A DNA stretch of 64,000 nucleotides from Sphingomonas limnosediminicola. Lineage in GTDB: Bacteria > Pseudomonadota > Alphaproteobacteria > Sphingomonadales > Sphingomonadaceae. The notes under the pieces were generated by a model. That model did not search any database, had not been told where the DNA came from, and worked only from the letters and a program-made list of their open reading frames with translations. The stretch spans positions 806,001 to 870,000 of the forward strand of contig NZ_BAABBM010000001.1 of NCBI RefSeq assembly GCF_039537965.1, read 5' to 3'. A program made the translations under genes and the position numbers. Shown here piece after piece: positions 48,339 through 59,041 of this stretch; the stretch's first letter is position 1; the number at the start of each line of letters is the position of its first letter.

Positions 48339-49676
48339 ATGACTTTTGCCGATCTCGGCCTTTCAGATGAGTTGCTCCGCTCGGTAGCCGACAGCGGCTA
48401 TGGCGAGCCTACGCCGATCCAGCGCGCGGCTATTCCGCCGGTGCTGATGGGCAAGGACCTGATCGGGATCGCGCAGACCGGCACAGGCAAGACGGCCAGC
48501 TTCGTGCTGCCGATGCTAGATATTCTGCACCAGGGCCGCAGCCGCGCCCGCATGCCCCGCTCGCTGATTCTCGAGCCGACGCGCGAGCTCGCGCAGCAGG
48601 TTTCGGAGAATTTCGACAAGTATGGCAAATATCACCCGCTTTCGATGGCGCTACTGATCGGCGGCGTGCAGATGGGCGACCAGGTGAAGGCGCTCGAAAA
48701 GGGCGTCGATGTGCTCATCGCGACGCCGGGCCGCCTGATGGACCTCTTCCAGCGCGGCAAGATCCTGCTCACCGGTTGCGAGTTGCTCGTCATCGACGAA
48801 GCCGACCGCATGCTCGACATGGGCTTCATCCCGGACATCGAGGAAATCTGCTCTAAGCTGCCGAAGTCGCGGCAGACCCTGCTGTTCTCGGCGACGATGC
48901 CGCCTCCGATCCAGAAGCTGGCGCAGAAATTCCTCAACGACCCCAAGCGCGTCGAGGTCGCTCGCCCGGCGACCGCCAACGTCAACATCGAGCAGCGCCT
49001 GGTCGAAGTCCGCGGCGACAAGAAGAAGGACGCTCTCCGCGACATCCTCCGTCACGAGGAATTCAGGAACGCGATCATCTTCTCGAACCGGAAAACGACG
49101 GTCCGCGAACTTGCAACGAGCCTCAAGCGCTCCGGCTTCTCCGTCGGCCAGATCCAGGGCGACATGGATCAGTCTGACCGCATCGCCGAATTCGATCGCT
49201 TCAAAGAGGGTGACATCAACATCCTCGTGGCTTCTGACGTCGCCGCGCGCGGCCTCGACGTCAAAGGCGTGAGCCATGTCGTCAACTTCGACGTTCCGTG
49301 GCAGCCCGACGATTATGTCCACCGCATCGGCCGGACCGGTCGCGCCGGAATGACCGGGATCGCGATCACGCTGGCGACGCGCGAGGACGCCGAAGCAGTC
49401 CAGCGCATCGAGAAGCTGATCGGCCACAAGATTCCCCGCGCGGGTACGCCGGCGAAAGAGCCGGAAGCCCAGCCCGCACCTGCTCCCAAAGCCGAAGCGA
49501 ACGCCAAACCAAAAACTCCTTCGCGCGCGAAAAAGCCCAAGGCCGTCGAGCATGCGCCAAAGGTCGAGCCGATCGAGCAAGCGGCGCCTCCGCCGGAGCG
49601 CTCACCGGTGGTCGAGGATATGGAGGGCGACTGGAACGGTCCCCTGCCCTCATTCCTGTCGGTCAGCGCGGTATAA
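48339..49676 (+). CDS. rhlE: DEAD-box RNA helicase, RhlE-like
   Basis: 445 residues. Q motif YGEPTPIQ, Walker A AQTGTGKTASF, motif Ia PTRELAQQ, DEAD in VIDEADRMLDMGF, motif III SATMP, and motif VI HRIGRTGRAG. After about residue 365 follows an Ala/Pro/Lys-rich basic tail typical of RNA-binding extensions in this group. A TTGACA at 48246 without a clear -10 lies in the 126-base gap upstream. The RhlE-type name rests on core similarity only. Confidence 0.9.
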   Translation: MTFADLGLSDELLRSVADSGYGEPTPIQRAAIPPVLMGKDLIGIAQTGTGKTASFVLPMLDILHQGRSRARMPRSLILEPTRELAQQVSENFDKYGKYHPLSMALLIGGVQMGDQVKALEKGVDVLIATPGRLMDLFQRGKILLTGCELLVIDEADRMLDMGFIPDIEEICSKLPKSRQTLLFSATMPPPIQKLAQKFLNDPKRVEVARPATANVNIEQRLVEVRGDKKKDALRDILRHEEFRNAIIFSNRKTTVRELATSLKRSGFSVGQIQGDMDQSDRIAEFDRFKEGDINILVASDVAARGLDVKGVSHVVNFDVPWQPDDYVHRIGRTGRAGMTGIAITLATREDAEAVQRIEKLIGHKIPRAGTPAKEPEAQPAPAPKAEANAKPKTPSRAKKPKAVEHAPKVEPIEQAAPPPERSPVVEDMEGDWNGPLPSFLSVSAV

Positions 49677-49745
49677 TCGCTGACACTGGAAAGCTCGTCC
49701 TAAGGTTCTTAGCTCGCGTGACGGGCTGCAAGAAAAGGGACCTCG

Positions 49746-52739
<2,994 letters not shown>

Positions 52740-52823
52740 AGCCTTAGGAGCTTAGCGCATGCATGCGTCGTGTAAATGACGCGGCAGCCCCGGCGCTCGA
52801 CGCGTCTCCCATTGAAACAGCGA

Positions 52824-53852
52824 CTAGCGCGGTAGCAGCAGGCTCGCGTCACCGTAGCTGTAGAAGCGGTAACCTTCGTCGATCGCGTGCCCGTAGGCCG
52901 CCTTCATCGTCTCTAGCCCCATCAGGGCGCTGACCAGCATGAACAGGGTCGACTTCGGCAGGTGGAAGTTGGTGACGAGGCCGTCGATCGCCTTGAAGCG
53001 ATAGCCGGGCGTGATGAAGATGGCGGTGTCGCCTTCGAAAGCGTGAATCGTGCCCGCGCCGTCCGCCGCGCTTTCGAGCAGACGCAGGCTCGTGGTGCCG
53101 ACTGCTACTAGCCGGCGGCCGGCAGCGCGGACCTGGTTCAGGCGCGCCGCGGTGGCCTTGTCGATGCGTCCCCATTCGGCGTGCATCTGATGGCCCGATG
53201 TGTCCTCGGCCTTCACCGGCAGGAACGTGCCCGCGCCGACATGGAGCGTCAGCGTTTCCATGCCGATGCCGCGCTCCGACAGCGCTTCGAGCAGGCGCGG
53301 CGTGAAGTGAAGCGCCGCTGTCGGCGCAGCCACCGCGCCCTCCTCCCGGGCAAACATGGTCTGGTAATCCGCCTGGTCCTCGGTGTCGGCCGGCCGCTTC
53401 GATGCGATGTAGGGCGGTAGCGGCATGCGACCTGCACGTTCGAGGAGCATTTCTACCGATTCCTCGCCATGGAAATGCAGCAACGCCGATCCGTCGAGTG
53501 CCTTCTCGATCACCGACGCACGCACGTCGGAGCCGAAGTCGATGACGTCCCCTTCCCGAGCTCGCTTGGCATTGCGGAGAAACGCCTGCCACTCGCGCGG
53601 TCCTTCGCGTTTGTGCAGCGTCGCGCCGATGTTCGCGTCGCCGCGCTTTCCCTCGAGCTGCGCGGGGATGACTTTCGTATCGTTGAACACCAGCACGTCG
53701 CCGGGTTCGAGCAGCTGCGGCAGGTCGAGCACCTGCCGATCCGCTATCTCCTCGCCGCGCACCAGCAGAAGACGCGCCGAATCGCGCGGCCGCGCCGGCC
53801 TCAGCGCAATGCGTTCTTGGGGTAGCTCGAAATCAAAGAGGTCGACGCGCAT
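52824..53852 (-). CDS. queA: S-adenosylmethionine:tRNA ribosyltransferase-isomerase
   Basis: Forms epoxyqueuosine from preQ1-tRNA using the ribosyl group of SAM. 342 residues. N-terminal [20 protein letters not shown], the segment [30 protein letters not shown] with [16 protein letters not shown] and [17 protein letters not shown] near the end. Directly downstream of the cyclophilin gene (15-base gap). Confidence 0.97.
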   Translation of the reverse strand: MRVDLFDFELPQERIALRPARPRDSARLLLVRGEEIADRQVLDLPQLLEPGDVLVFNDTKVIPAQLEGKRGDANIGATLHKREGPREWQAFLRNAKRAREGDVIDFGSDVRASVIEKALDGSALLHFHGEESVEMLLERAGRMPLPPYIASKRPADTEDQADYQTMFAREEGAVAAPTAALHFTPRLLEALSERGIGMETLTLHVGAGTFLPVKAEDTSGHQMHAEWGRIDKATAARLNQVRAAGRRLVAVGTTSLRLLESAADGAGTIHAFEGDTAIFITPGYRFKAIDGLVTNFHLPKSTLFMLVSALMGLETMKAAYGHAIDEGYRFYSYGDASLLLPR

Positions 53853-53867
53853 GCACGCGCCTTAGCG

Positions 53868-54464
53868 TCACTTTGCGGGCGCTGCAGCCATATCGCCGAG
53901 CGTTGCGCGAATGATCTTCGTCGGGTTCGCTGGCGGCTCGCCAACCGCGATCGCGTCGACCGCGTCCATGCCGGAGATCACTCGGCCCCAGATCGTATAC
54001 TGGCCATCGATACCCGGGTTGGGCGCGAACATGATGAAGAACTGGCTGTTCGCGGTGTCAGGCTCCTGCGTCCGGGCCGCAGCGACAGTGCCGCGCATGA
54101 ACGGCACGGACGTGAACTCCGCCTTCAAATCAGGTAGGCTCGAACCGCCTTCGCCGGTGCCCTTCGGATCGCCGCCCTGCGCCATGAAGCCCGGCACGAC
54201 GCGGTGGAACGTAAGGCCGTTGTAGAAGCCCTGCCGCACGAGGGTCTGCACCCGCTGCACATGGTTCGGCGCAAGGTCGGGCCGCATCTGGATGACGACG
54301 GTGCCGCCGTTCGACAGCTCGAGCGACAGCTTGTTCGCCGGGTTCGCGACAACGTCCGCAGGTGCGACGAGGCTGGGCTCAGGCGGAGCCACAGGCGCCT
54401 GCTTCGGCGCAGCGGCGATCAACGCGAGTGCTGCGAACGGCAGCGCGAACAAAGCTTTGAACAT
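53868..54464 (-). CDS. Secreted cyclophilin-type peptidyl-prolyl isomerase
   Basis: 198 residues from ATG 54464, chosen because GGGGAGGATT lies directly before it (an upstream GTG is 4 codons earlier). Signal peptide about 1-20. The cyclophilin core is intact: YNGLTFHRVVPGFMAQGGDP, then NSQFFIMFAPNP and VISGMDAVDAI. A Pro/Ala-rich segment separates signal and core. Periplasmic protein-folding role. Part of coaD-ppi-queA order, common in sphingomonads. Confidence 0.93.
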   Translation of the reverse strand: MFKALFALPFAALALIAAAPKQAPVAPPEPSLVAPADVVANPANKLSLELSNGGTVVIQMRPDLAPNHVQRVQTLVRQGFYNGLTFHRVVPGFMAQGGDPKGTGEGGSSLPDLKAEFTSVPFMRGTVAAARTQEPDTANSQFFIMFAPNPGIDGQYTIWGRVISGMDAVDAIAVGEPPANPTKIIRATLGDMAAAPAK

Positions 54465-54509
54465 AATCCTCCCCAAGTGCGACGGGCCGATGCGCCCCGT
54501 TCGCTGACT

Positions 54510-55001
54510 TTACCGTGAACCGCCGCTCAAGAGCCGGCGCACATCCTCGGCGACGGCTGGCGTAACGAACTTGTCGATGGCGCCCCCGAAGCGAGCAATC
54601 TCCTTGACCAGCTTGGACGCGATCGGCTGCAGCGAGACGTCGGCCATCAGGAAGACGGTCTCGATATCGTCGTTCAGCTGCTGATTCATCCCCGCCATCT
54701 GGAATTCATATTCGAAGTCGGCGACAGCGCGCAGTCCGCGCAGGATCGCCGTCGCGCGCTGTTGCTCGGCGAAATTCATCAGCAAATTGTCGAACTCGAC
54801 CACCTCGATGTTGCCGGGAAAGCCGGTGACCTCGCGCTTCACCATCGCCAGCCGCTCCGCGACCGAGAACATCGGCTCCTTGGACGGGTTGGTGGTGACG
54901 CCGATGACCAGCTTGTCGACCAGGTGCGCACCGCGCCGGATGATGTCGAGATGCCCGAGCGTGATCGGGTCGAACGTTCCGGGATAGACCGCGATTTTCA
55001 T
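54510..55001 (-). CDS. coaD: Phosphopantetheine adenylyltransferase
   Basis: Penultimate step of CoA synthesis. 163 residues, standard length. The nucleotidyltransferase T/HxGH motif is in YPGTFDPITLGHLDII; the second signature appears late, in SSKLVKEI-like sequence IASKLVKEIARFGG. RAVADFEYEFQMAGMN is the usual loop. 2 bases after the ispA stop on the same strand. Confidence 0.97.
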   Translation of the reverse strand: MKIAVYPGTFDPITLGHLDIIRRGAHLVDKLVIGVTTNPSKEPMFSVAERLAMVKREVTGFPGNIEVVEFDNLLMNFAEQQRATAILRGLRAVADFEYEFQMAGMNQQLNDDIETVFLMADVSLQPIASKLVKEIARFGGAIDKFVTPAVAEDVRRLLSGGSR

Positions 55002-55003
55002 CC

Positions 55004-55918
55004 TCAGTGATCCCTTTCAATTGCGAAGCGCGCGATAGAACGGAGCAAGTCGGCTTCCTCGCCGTGGCCCGAAAGATGCTCGATCGCTTGCTCGACGAGC
55101 AAAGCCGCCTGCTGGCGGGCGCGGTCTTCGCCCAGAAGCGAGACAAAGGTCGCTTTGCCCGCATCGGCATCGCGGCCGAGCGGCTTGCCCGCCGCTGCTT
55201 CATCGCCGCTATGGTCGATGAGGTCGTCGGCGATCTGAAACGCAAGGCCGATGTTACGCGCGTAGCCGCGATAGGGCGTACGCGATTCCGCCGGTAGCTT
55301 GGCCATGATGCAGGCGGCCTCGACCGAATATTCGATCAGCGCCCCGGTCTTTAGCTGCTGCAGCCGAGTAATCGCCGGCAGGTCCAGTGTCTGACCCTCG
55401 GCGATCAGGTCCATCATCTGCCCGCCGGCCATGCCGCTCGGCCCCGCAGCGCGCGCCAGCTCCAACAAGAGTTCGCACCGCACGAACGGATCGTCGCTGG
55501 TGTCGGGGTCGGCGAGGATCTCGAACGCCAGCGCGTGCAGGCTGTCGCCGGCTAGCACCGCTTCCGCCTCGCCGAACGCCTTGTGCACGGTCAGCTTGCC
55601 GCGCCGCAGCTCCGCATCGTCCATGCAGGGAAGGTCGTCGTGGATCAGCGAATAAACGTGGATCGCCTCGATCGCGCAGCCGACCCGCAGCGCTCGCGCC
55701 GGGTCGATGGCAAATAGCCGCGACGCCGCAATCGTCAGCAGCGGGCGCAGGCGTTTTCCGCCCCCGATCGCGGCATGGCGCATGGCGTCGAACAACCGCT
55801 GACGGCTGTCACCGGTCGGTGCGAGCAGATTGGCGAAGAATTTGTCGACGTCGACGCGAACCTGGGCGGATTCCGCCTTCAGCTCCTCGGCAGCGCAGTC
55901 GATGGTTTCAACCGGCAT
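55004..55918 (-). CDS. ispA: Short-chain polyprenyl diphosphate synthase (farnesyl type)
   Basis: Condenses IPP with allylic diphosphates. 304 residues. First Asp-rich motif DDLPCMDD, second motif DDLIDHSGD, with KTGALIEYS and LRPLL between. The small DDxxxxD first motif favours the bacterial IspA (FPP/GGPP) type. The N-terminus overlaps xseB by 11 bases. FPP here would feed quinones, carotenoids and undecaprenyl phosphate. Confidence 0.93.
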   Translation of the reverse strand: MPVETIDCAAEELKAESAQVRVDVDKFFANLLAPTGDSRQRLFDAMRHAAIGGGKRLRPLLTIAASRLFAIDPARALRVGCAIEAIHVYSLIHDDLPCMDDAELRRGKLTVHKAFGEAEAVLAGDSLHALAFEILADPDTSDDPFVRCELLLELARAAGPSGMAGGQMMDLIAEGQTLDLPAITRLQQLKTGALIEYSVEAACIMAKLPAESRTPYRGYARNIGLAFQIADDLIDHSGDEAAAGKPLGRDADAGKATFVSLLGEDRARQQAALLVEQAIEHLSGHGEEADLLRSIARFAIERDH

Positions 55919-56156
55919 CGAACGGCTTGAGGCCGGCAGGCTTGCCGTCGCTGCCGAAGGCGATCTGTTCGATGCGCGCCTGCGCGTCCTTGAGGCGAGC
56001 CTCGCAATGCCGCTTCAGGCGGTCGCCTTCCTGATAGAGCTCGATCGACTTATCGAGCGGTGCCTCGCCCTTTTCTAGCGTGCGCACGATCTCTTCCAGC
56101 CGGGCAAGCGCGGCTTCGAAGCTCAACTGGCTGACGTCTTCAGCGGTGGTGGCCAT
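55908..56156 (-). CDS. xseB: Exodeoxyribonuclease VII small subunit
   Basis: 82 residues. The family pattern LSFEAALARLEEIVRTLEKGEAPLD and LDKSIELYQEGDRL is present; the protein is mostly helical. Overlaps ispA by 11 bases, an arrangement (xseB-ispA) common in Gram-negative bacteria. The large subunit gene is outside the window. Confidence 0.95.
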   Translation of the reverse strand: MATTAEDVSQLSFEAALARLEEIVRTLEKGEAPLDKSIELYQEGDRLKRHCEARLKDAQARIEQIAFGSDGKPAGLKPFDAG

Positions 56157-56197
56157 GACCCAATGTCCCCCTGGCGGGCCCGTGAATCAACAGCGGC

Positions 56198-56905
56198 TTA
56201 TTCGGCGACCGGCGTGTTCTTGAACGGGTCACGGATGCCCGGGAAGATTTCGTCCCCGAGCGCGTCCTCGCCGGCACCAGCTAGGGCGGCTTCGGCGTCG
56301 CGGGCATGCTGCTCGCGCTCACGGCGAAGCTGTTCGATCAGCGCGTCGCGGTCGCCTTCGAAGCGAGTGTCGACATGCGCCGGGGCGCCCGCCGCCTTGG
56401 CCGCCTTGGCAACCGCCGCGTCCAGCTCGCGCTGTGTGGTCAGGCCCAGCGTCACCGGATCCTTCGGCGTGATGTTCGCCATGTTCCAGTGGCTACGGTC
56501 GCGGATCGCAGCGATGGTCGTGCGCGTCGTGCCGATCAGCTTGCTGATCTGGCCGTCGGTGACGTCCGGGTGATTCTTGATGATCCAGGCGATGCCGTCG
56601 GGCTTGTCCTGGCGCTTTGACACCGGCGTGTAGCGCGGCCCCTTGGTGCGGCGGACTTCTTCCGGCGCCTTGATCATCTTGAGCTTGTAATCCGGGTCGG
56701 CCTGGCCGCGCTCGATCTCGTCGTGCGTCAGTTCGCCCGCGCGGATCGGGTCGCGGCCCGTCAGCTTGGTCGCCGCCGTGTCGTCGGCGATCGCCTGCAC
56801 CTCGAGGATGTGGAGCCCGCAGAATTCGGCGATCTGCTCAAAAGTCAGCGAGCTATTGTCGACCAGCCAGGCGGCGGTCGCATGAGGCATCAGGGGCTGG
56901 ACCAC
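56198..56905 (-). CDS. DUF1013 family protein (TrcR-type cell-cycle regulator)
   Basis: 235 residues from GTG 56905, which has GGAGGAA 7 bases upstream and gives the usual N-terminus VVQPLMPHATAAWLVDN; the frame is open 30 codons further. An HTH-like segment reads TFEQIAEFCGLHILEVQAIAD and a second DVTDGQISKLIGTTRTTI. The name TrcR and the cell-cycle role come from family annotation in alphaproteobacteria, not from this sequence. The C-terminus is charged and Ala-rich. Operon relation to xseB (41-base gap) is plausible. Confidence 0.88.
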   Translation of the reverse strand: MVQPLMPHATAAWLVDNSSLTFEQIAEFCGLHILEVQAIADDTAATKLTGRDPIRAGELTHDEIERGQADPDYKLKMIKAPEEVRRTKGPRYTPVSKRQDKPDGIAWIIKNHPDVTDGQISKLIGTTRTTIAAIRDRSHWNMANITPKDPVTLGLTTQRELDAAVAKAAKAAGAPAHVDTRFEGDRDALIEQLRREREQHARDAEAALAGAGEDALGDEIFPGIRDPFKNTPVAE

Positions 56906-57027
56906 GTCGGGTTCCTCCGGAAAACATCTGAAAACGAAACAAATAGGGCCGCCCCTTTCGGAGCGGCCAGCTTGGCGAGCGATGTAAACCGGCACTGCCC
57001 TTGGGGCAAGGGCGTTGCACCTGTTGC

Positions 57028-57648
57028 TTAAGCGCCGAGCGGGATGAAGCGCGGCAAGGCTTGCAGCCGCTCCAGCCAGGCGCTCAGATGAGGATAAGTG
57101 GGCAGATCGAACGCGGCGTCGCCCGCAACGTGCGTGTAGGCGAACAGGCAGACGTCGGCGAGGCTGACGGCATCGCCGACGAACCAGTCCCGCTCCGCCA
57201 GATGTTCGTCCATCAGCTTGAGCGCATCCTCGCCTGCCTGACGTTTGAACGGCAACTGCAGCCGCTGAGCCTCGCTCAGTTTGTCGACCCCGACCCAGCC
57301 CATCCAGAAGCGGAGCGTCGCGATGTTTGGCTCGTGGTTGTATTGCTCCCAGAACATCCAGCGCAGCATGTCGGCATGGGCGAAGGCGTCTTGGGGAATA
57401 AGCGCGCTTTCGTCCGCTAGAAAATGACAGGCGGCATTGCTCTCCGGGATCGAGCGGTCGCCGACCTGAAGCACTGGGATGCGTCCGTTCGCGTTCACTT
57501 TCGCGAGGAACTCGGGCGTGCGCGTCTCGCCCTTCATGATGTCATATTCGCGCCGCTCGAGCTCCAGTCCCAGCAGCGCCGCTGTCAGCCGTACTTTGTA
57601 GCAATTGCCCGAAGCTGCATATTCATGAAGCACCAGGCGCTCAGTCAC
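57028..57648 (-). CDS. Glutathione S-transferase family protein
   Basis: 206 residues. N-terminal thioredoxin fold with YAASGNCYKVRL (Ser/Cys in the active position) and the cis-Pro segment NGRIPVLQVGDRSIPESNA. C-terminal helical domain with DWFVGDAVSLADVCLFAYTHVA (N-capping box). Substrate unknown. The ATG overlaps the quinone oxidoreductase stop by 4 bases, so the two are coupled; both handle electrophile or quinone stress by inference. Confidence 0.9.
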   Translation of the reverse strand: MTERLVLHEYAASGNCYKVRLTAALLGLELERREYDIMKGETRTPEFLAKVNANGRIPVLQVGDRSIPESNAACHFLADESALIPQDAFAHADMLRWMFWEQYNHEPNIATLRFWMGWVGVDKLSEAQRLQLPFKRQAGEDALKLMDEHLAERDWFVGDAVSLADVCLFAYTHVAGDAAFDLPTYPHLSAWLERLQALPRFIPLGA

Positions 57649-58646
57649 GGAGCAACCTCCAGCACGATCTTTCCAAAATGCTCACCCGCTTCCATCCGCG
57701 CGTGCGCTTCGGCCGCATGGCTAAGCGGAAAGGTGCTGTCGATAACGGGCCGCAGCCGGCCGCCCTCAACGTAGGGCCACACAGTGTGCGCGATCTCGCT
57801 CGCGACCATCGTCTTGAACTCGACCGCGCGCGGCCGAAGCGTCGAACCGGTCAGCGTCAGGCGCCGCCGCATCACGTCGGAGATCAAGATCTCCGCACTG
57901 GCCCCTCGCTGGAACGCAATCGAGACATGGCGGCCGTCGACCGACAGCGCTCGCAGATTGCGCGGGACATAGTCGCCACCGACCATGTCGAGCACGACCT
58001 GCACGCCGCGCCCTTCGGTCAGCTTCAGAACCTCATCGACGAAGTCCTGCTCGCGATAGTTGATGGCCGCGACCGCCCCGAGCTGCGCTGCCTGCGCGCA
58101 TTTGTCGTCGGACCCGCAAGTCACGATCACATGGAGGTTGAACAGCTGGCCCAGCAGCAGCGCCATCGTCCCGATCCCACTGGTGCCGCCGTGGACCAAC
58201 ACCCAGTCTCCGTCGGCGGCGAAGCCGCGCTCGAACAGGTTCACCCAGACGGTGAACAGGGTCTCCGGCATCGCTGCCGCCTCTATGAGCGAGATGGCGT
58301 CGGGCACGACCAGGCATGTACCAGCGGGCGCCACGCAATATTGCGCGTAGCCCCCACCCACCACGAGGGCACAGACGTGCAGCCCCATGAGCGCCTCGGC
58401 ACCCTCGCCCACCTCTATGACTTCGCCGGAAACTTCCAGCCCGAGGATGTCGGGCGCGCCCGGCGGCGGCGGATAGAGACCCCGGCGCTGGAGGATGTCG
58501 GGACGATTTACTCCTGCGGCCGCGACCCTGATCAGGACCTCGCCCGGCCCCGGACGCGGAACCGGCCGCTCGATCAGCGCCAGTTCCTCGGCGCCGTCAG
58601 GCTGGGGTGCCACCAAAGCAAGCATGGATGATGGGATGCTCGACAC
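57645..58646 (-). CDS. NAD(P)H-quinone oxidoreductase, zinc-independent MDR/PIG3 type
   Basis: 333 residues from GTG 58646, preferred because homologues begin with a residue pattern like SIPSSMLALV; an ATG at 58625 would cut it. The groove is PRPGPGEVLIRVAAAGVNRPDILQRRG, then LGLEVSGEV. NADP-binding GGTSGIGTMALLLGQ and the substituted ATG-less zinc site (no structural Cys cluster) mark the quinone oxidoreductase subgroup. Coupled with the GST gene downstream. Confidence 0.9.
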   Translation of the reverse strand: MSSIPSSMLALVAPQPDGAEELALIERPVPRPGPGEVLIRVAAAGVNRPDILQRRGLYPPPPGAPDILGLEVSGEVIEVGEGAEALMGLHVCALVVGGGYAQYCVAPAGTCLVVPDAISLIEAAAMPETLFTVWVNLFERGFAADGDWVLVHGGTSGIGTMALLLGQLFNLHVIVTCGSDDKCAQAAQLGAVAAINYREQDFVDEVLKLTEGRGVQVVLDMVGGDYVPRNLRALSVDGRHVSIAFQRGASAEILISDVMRRRLTLTGSTLRPRAVEFKTMVASEIAHTVWPYVEGGRLRPVIDSTFPLSHAAEAHARMEAGEHFGKIVLEVAP

Positions 58647-58693
58647 GCGCCGGGCTTATTGACTTGAGGGCCTCACGGGTCAACGTTTCCGTC

Positions 58694-58894
58694 ATGGACC
58701 TTGAGGATCTGTTCCCGAGCAAGCCAGGCGACCCGCTGGTCGAGCTTGGCAAGCAGGACCTCGACCCCTTGTCAGTCGACGAGCTCCTCGCGCGTATCGA
58801 AGCCCTGAAGGCTGAAATCTCGCGTGTCGAGGCCCATATGGCCCGGGCGGAGACTCACCGCTCCGCGGCCGAAGAGCTCTTTAAAAAGCCGTGA
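58694..58894 (+). CDS. DUF1192 family small protein
   Basis: 66 residues from ATG 58694; the frame is open 29 codons upstream but antisense to the oxidoreductase start. Recognised by DLEDLFPSKPGDPLVELGKQDL, LSVDELLARIEALKAEI and the following helix. Short coiled-coil protein of unknown function, widespread in sphingomonads. Divergent from the quinone oxidoreductase gene. Confidence 0.8.
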   Translation: MDLEDLFPSKPGDPLVELGKQDLDPLSVDELLARIEALKAEISRVEAHMARAETHRSAAEELFKKP

Positions 58895-59001
58895 TCGGCC
58901 AGGCCGTTCACGACCCGACAATATTCTGGCGCGATAATCTGTTGAAAACACGGGCCTCGGCACTTGATTGCCGCGTCCTCGCGTATGACATTCATTTGAA
59001 A

Positions 59002-59030
59002 GCCCACGGGCTCCCTCCGTGGGCACGGAG
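59002..59030 (+). promoter_or_regulatory. Two-state leader hairpin of clpA overlapping its ribosome site
   Basis: Fold A: GCCCACGG (59002-59009) pairs with CCGTGGGC (59017-59024), 8 pairs, 7-base loop, leaving ACGGAG (59025-59030) free as the ribosome site. Fold B: CTCCGT (59015-59020) pairs exactly with ACGGAG, 6 pairs, 4-base loop, hiding it. The two folds share bases and exclude each other. Confidence 0.5.
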
Positions 59031-59041
59031 TAATTAGCTAA

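Noticed and set aside
58940..58990. Heat-shock (sigma-32) promoter for clpA
   Set aside because: TTGAAA and TTGATT elements exist but no matching -10 at the right spacing.
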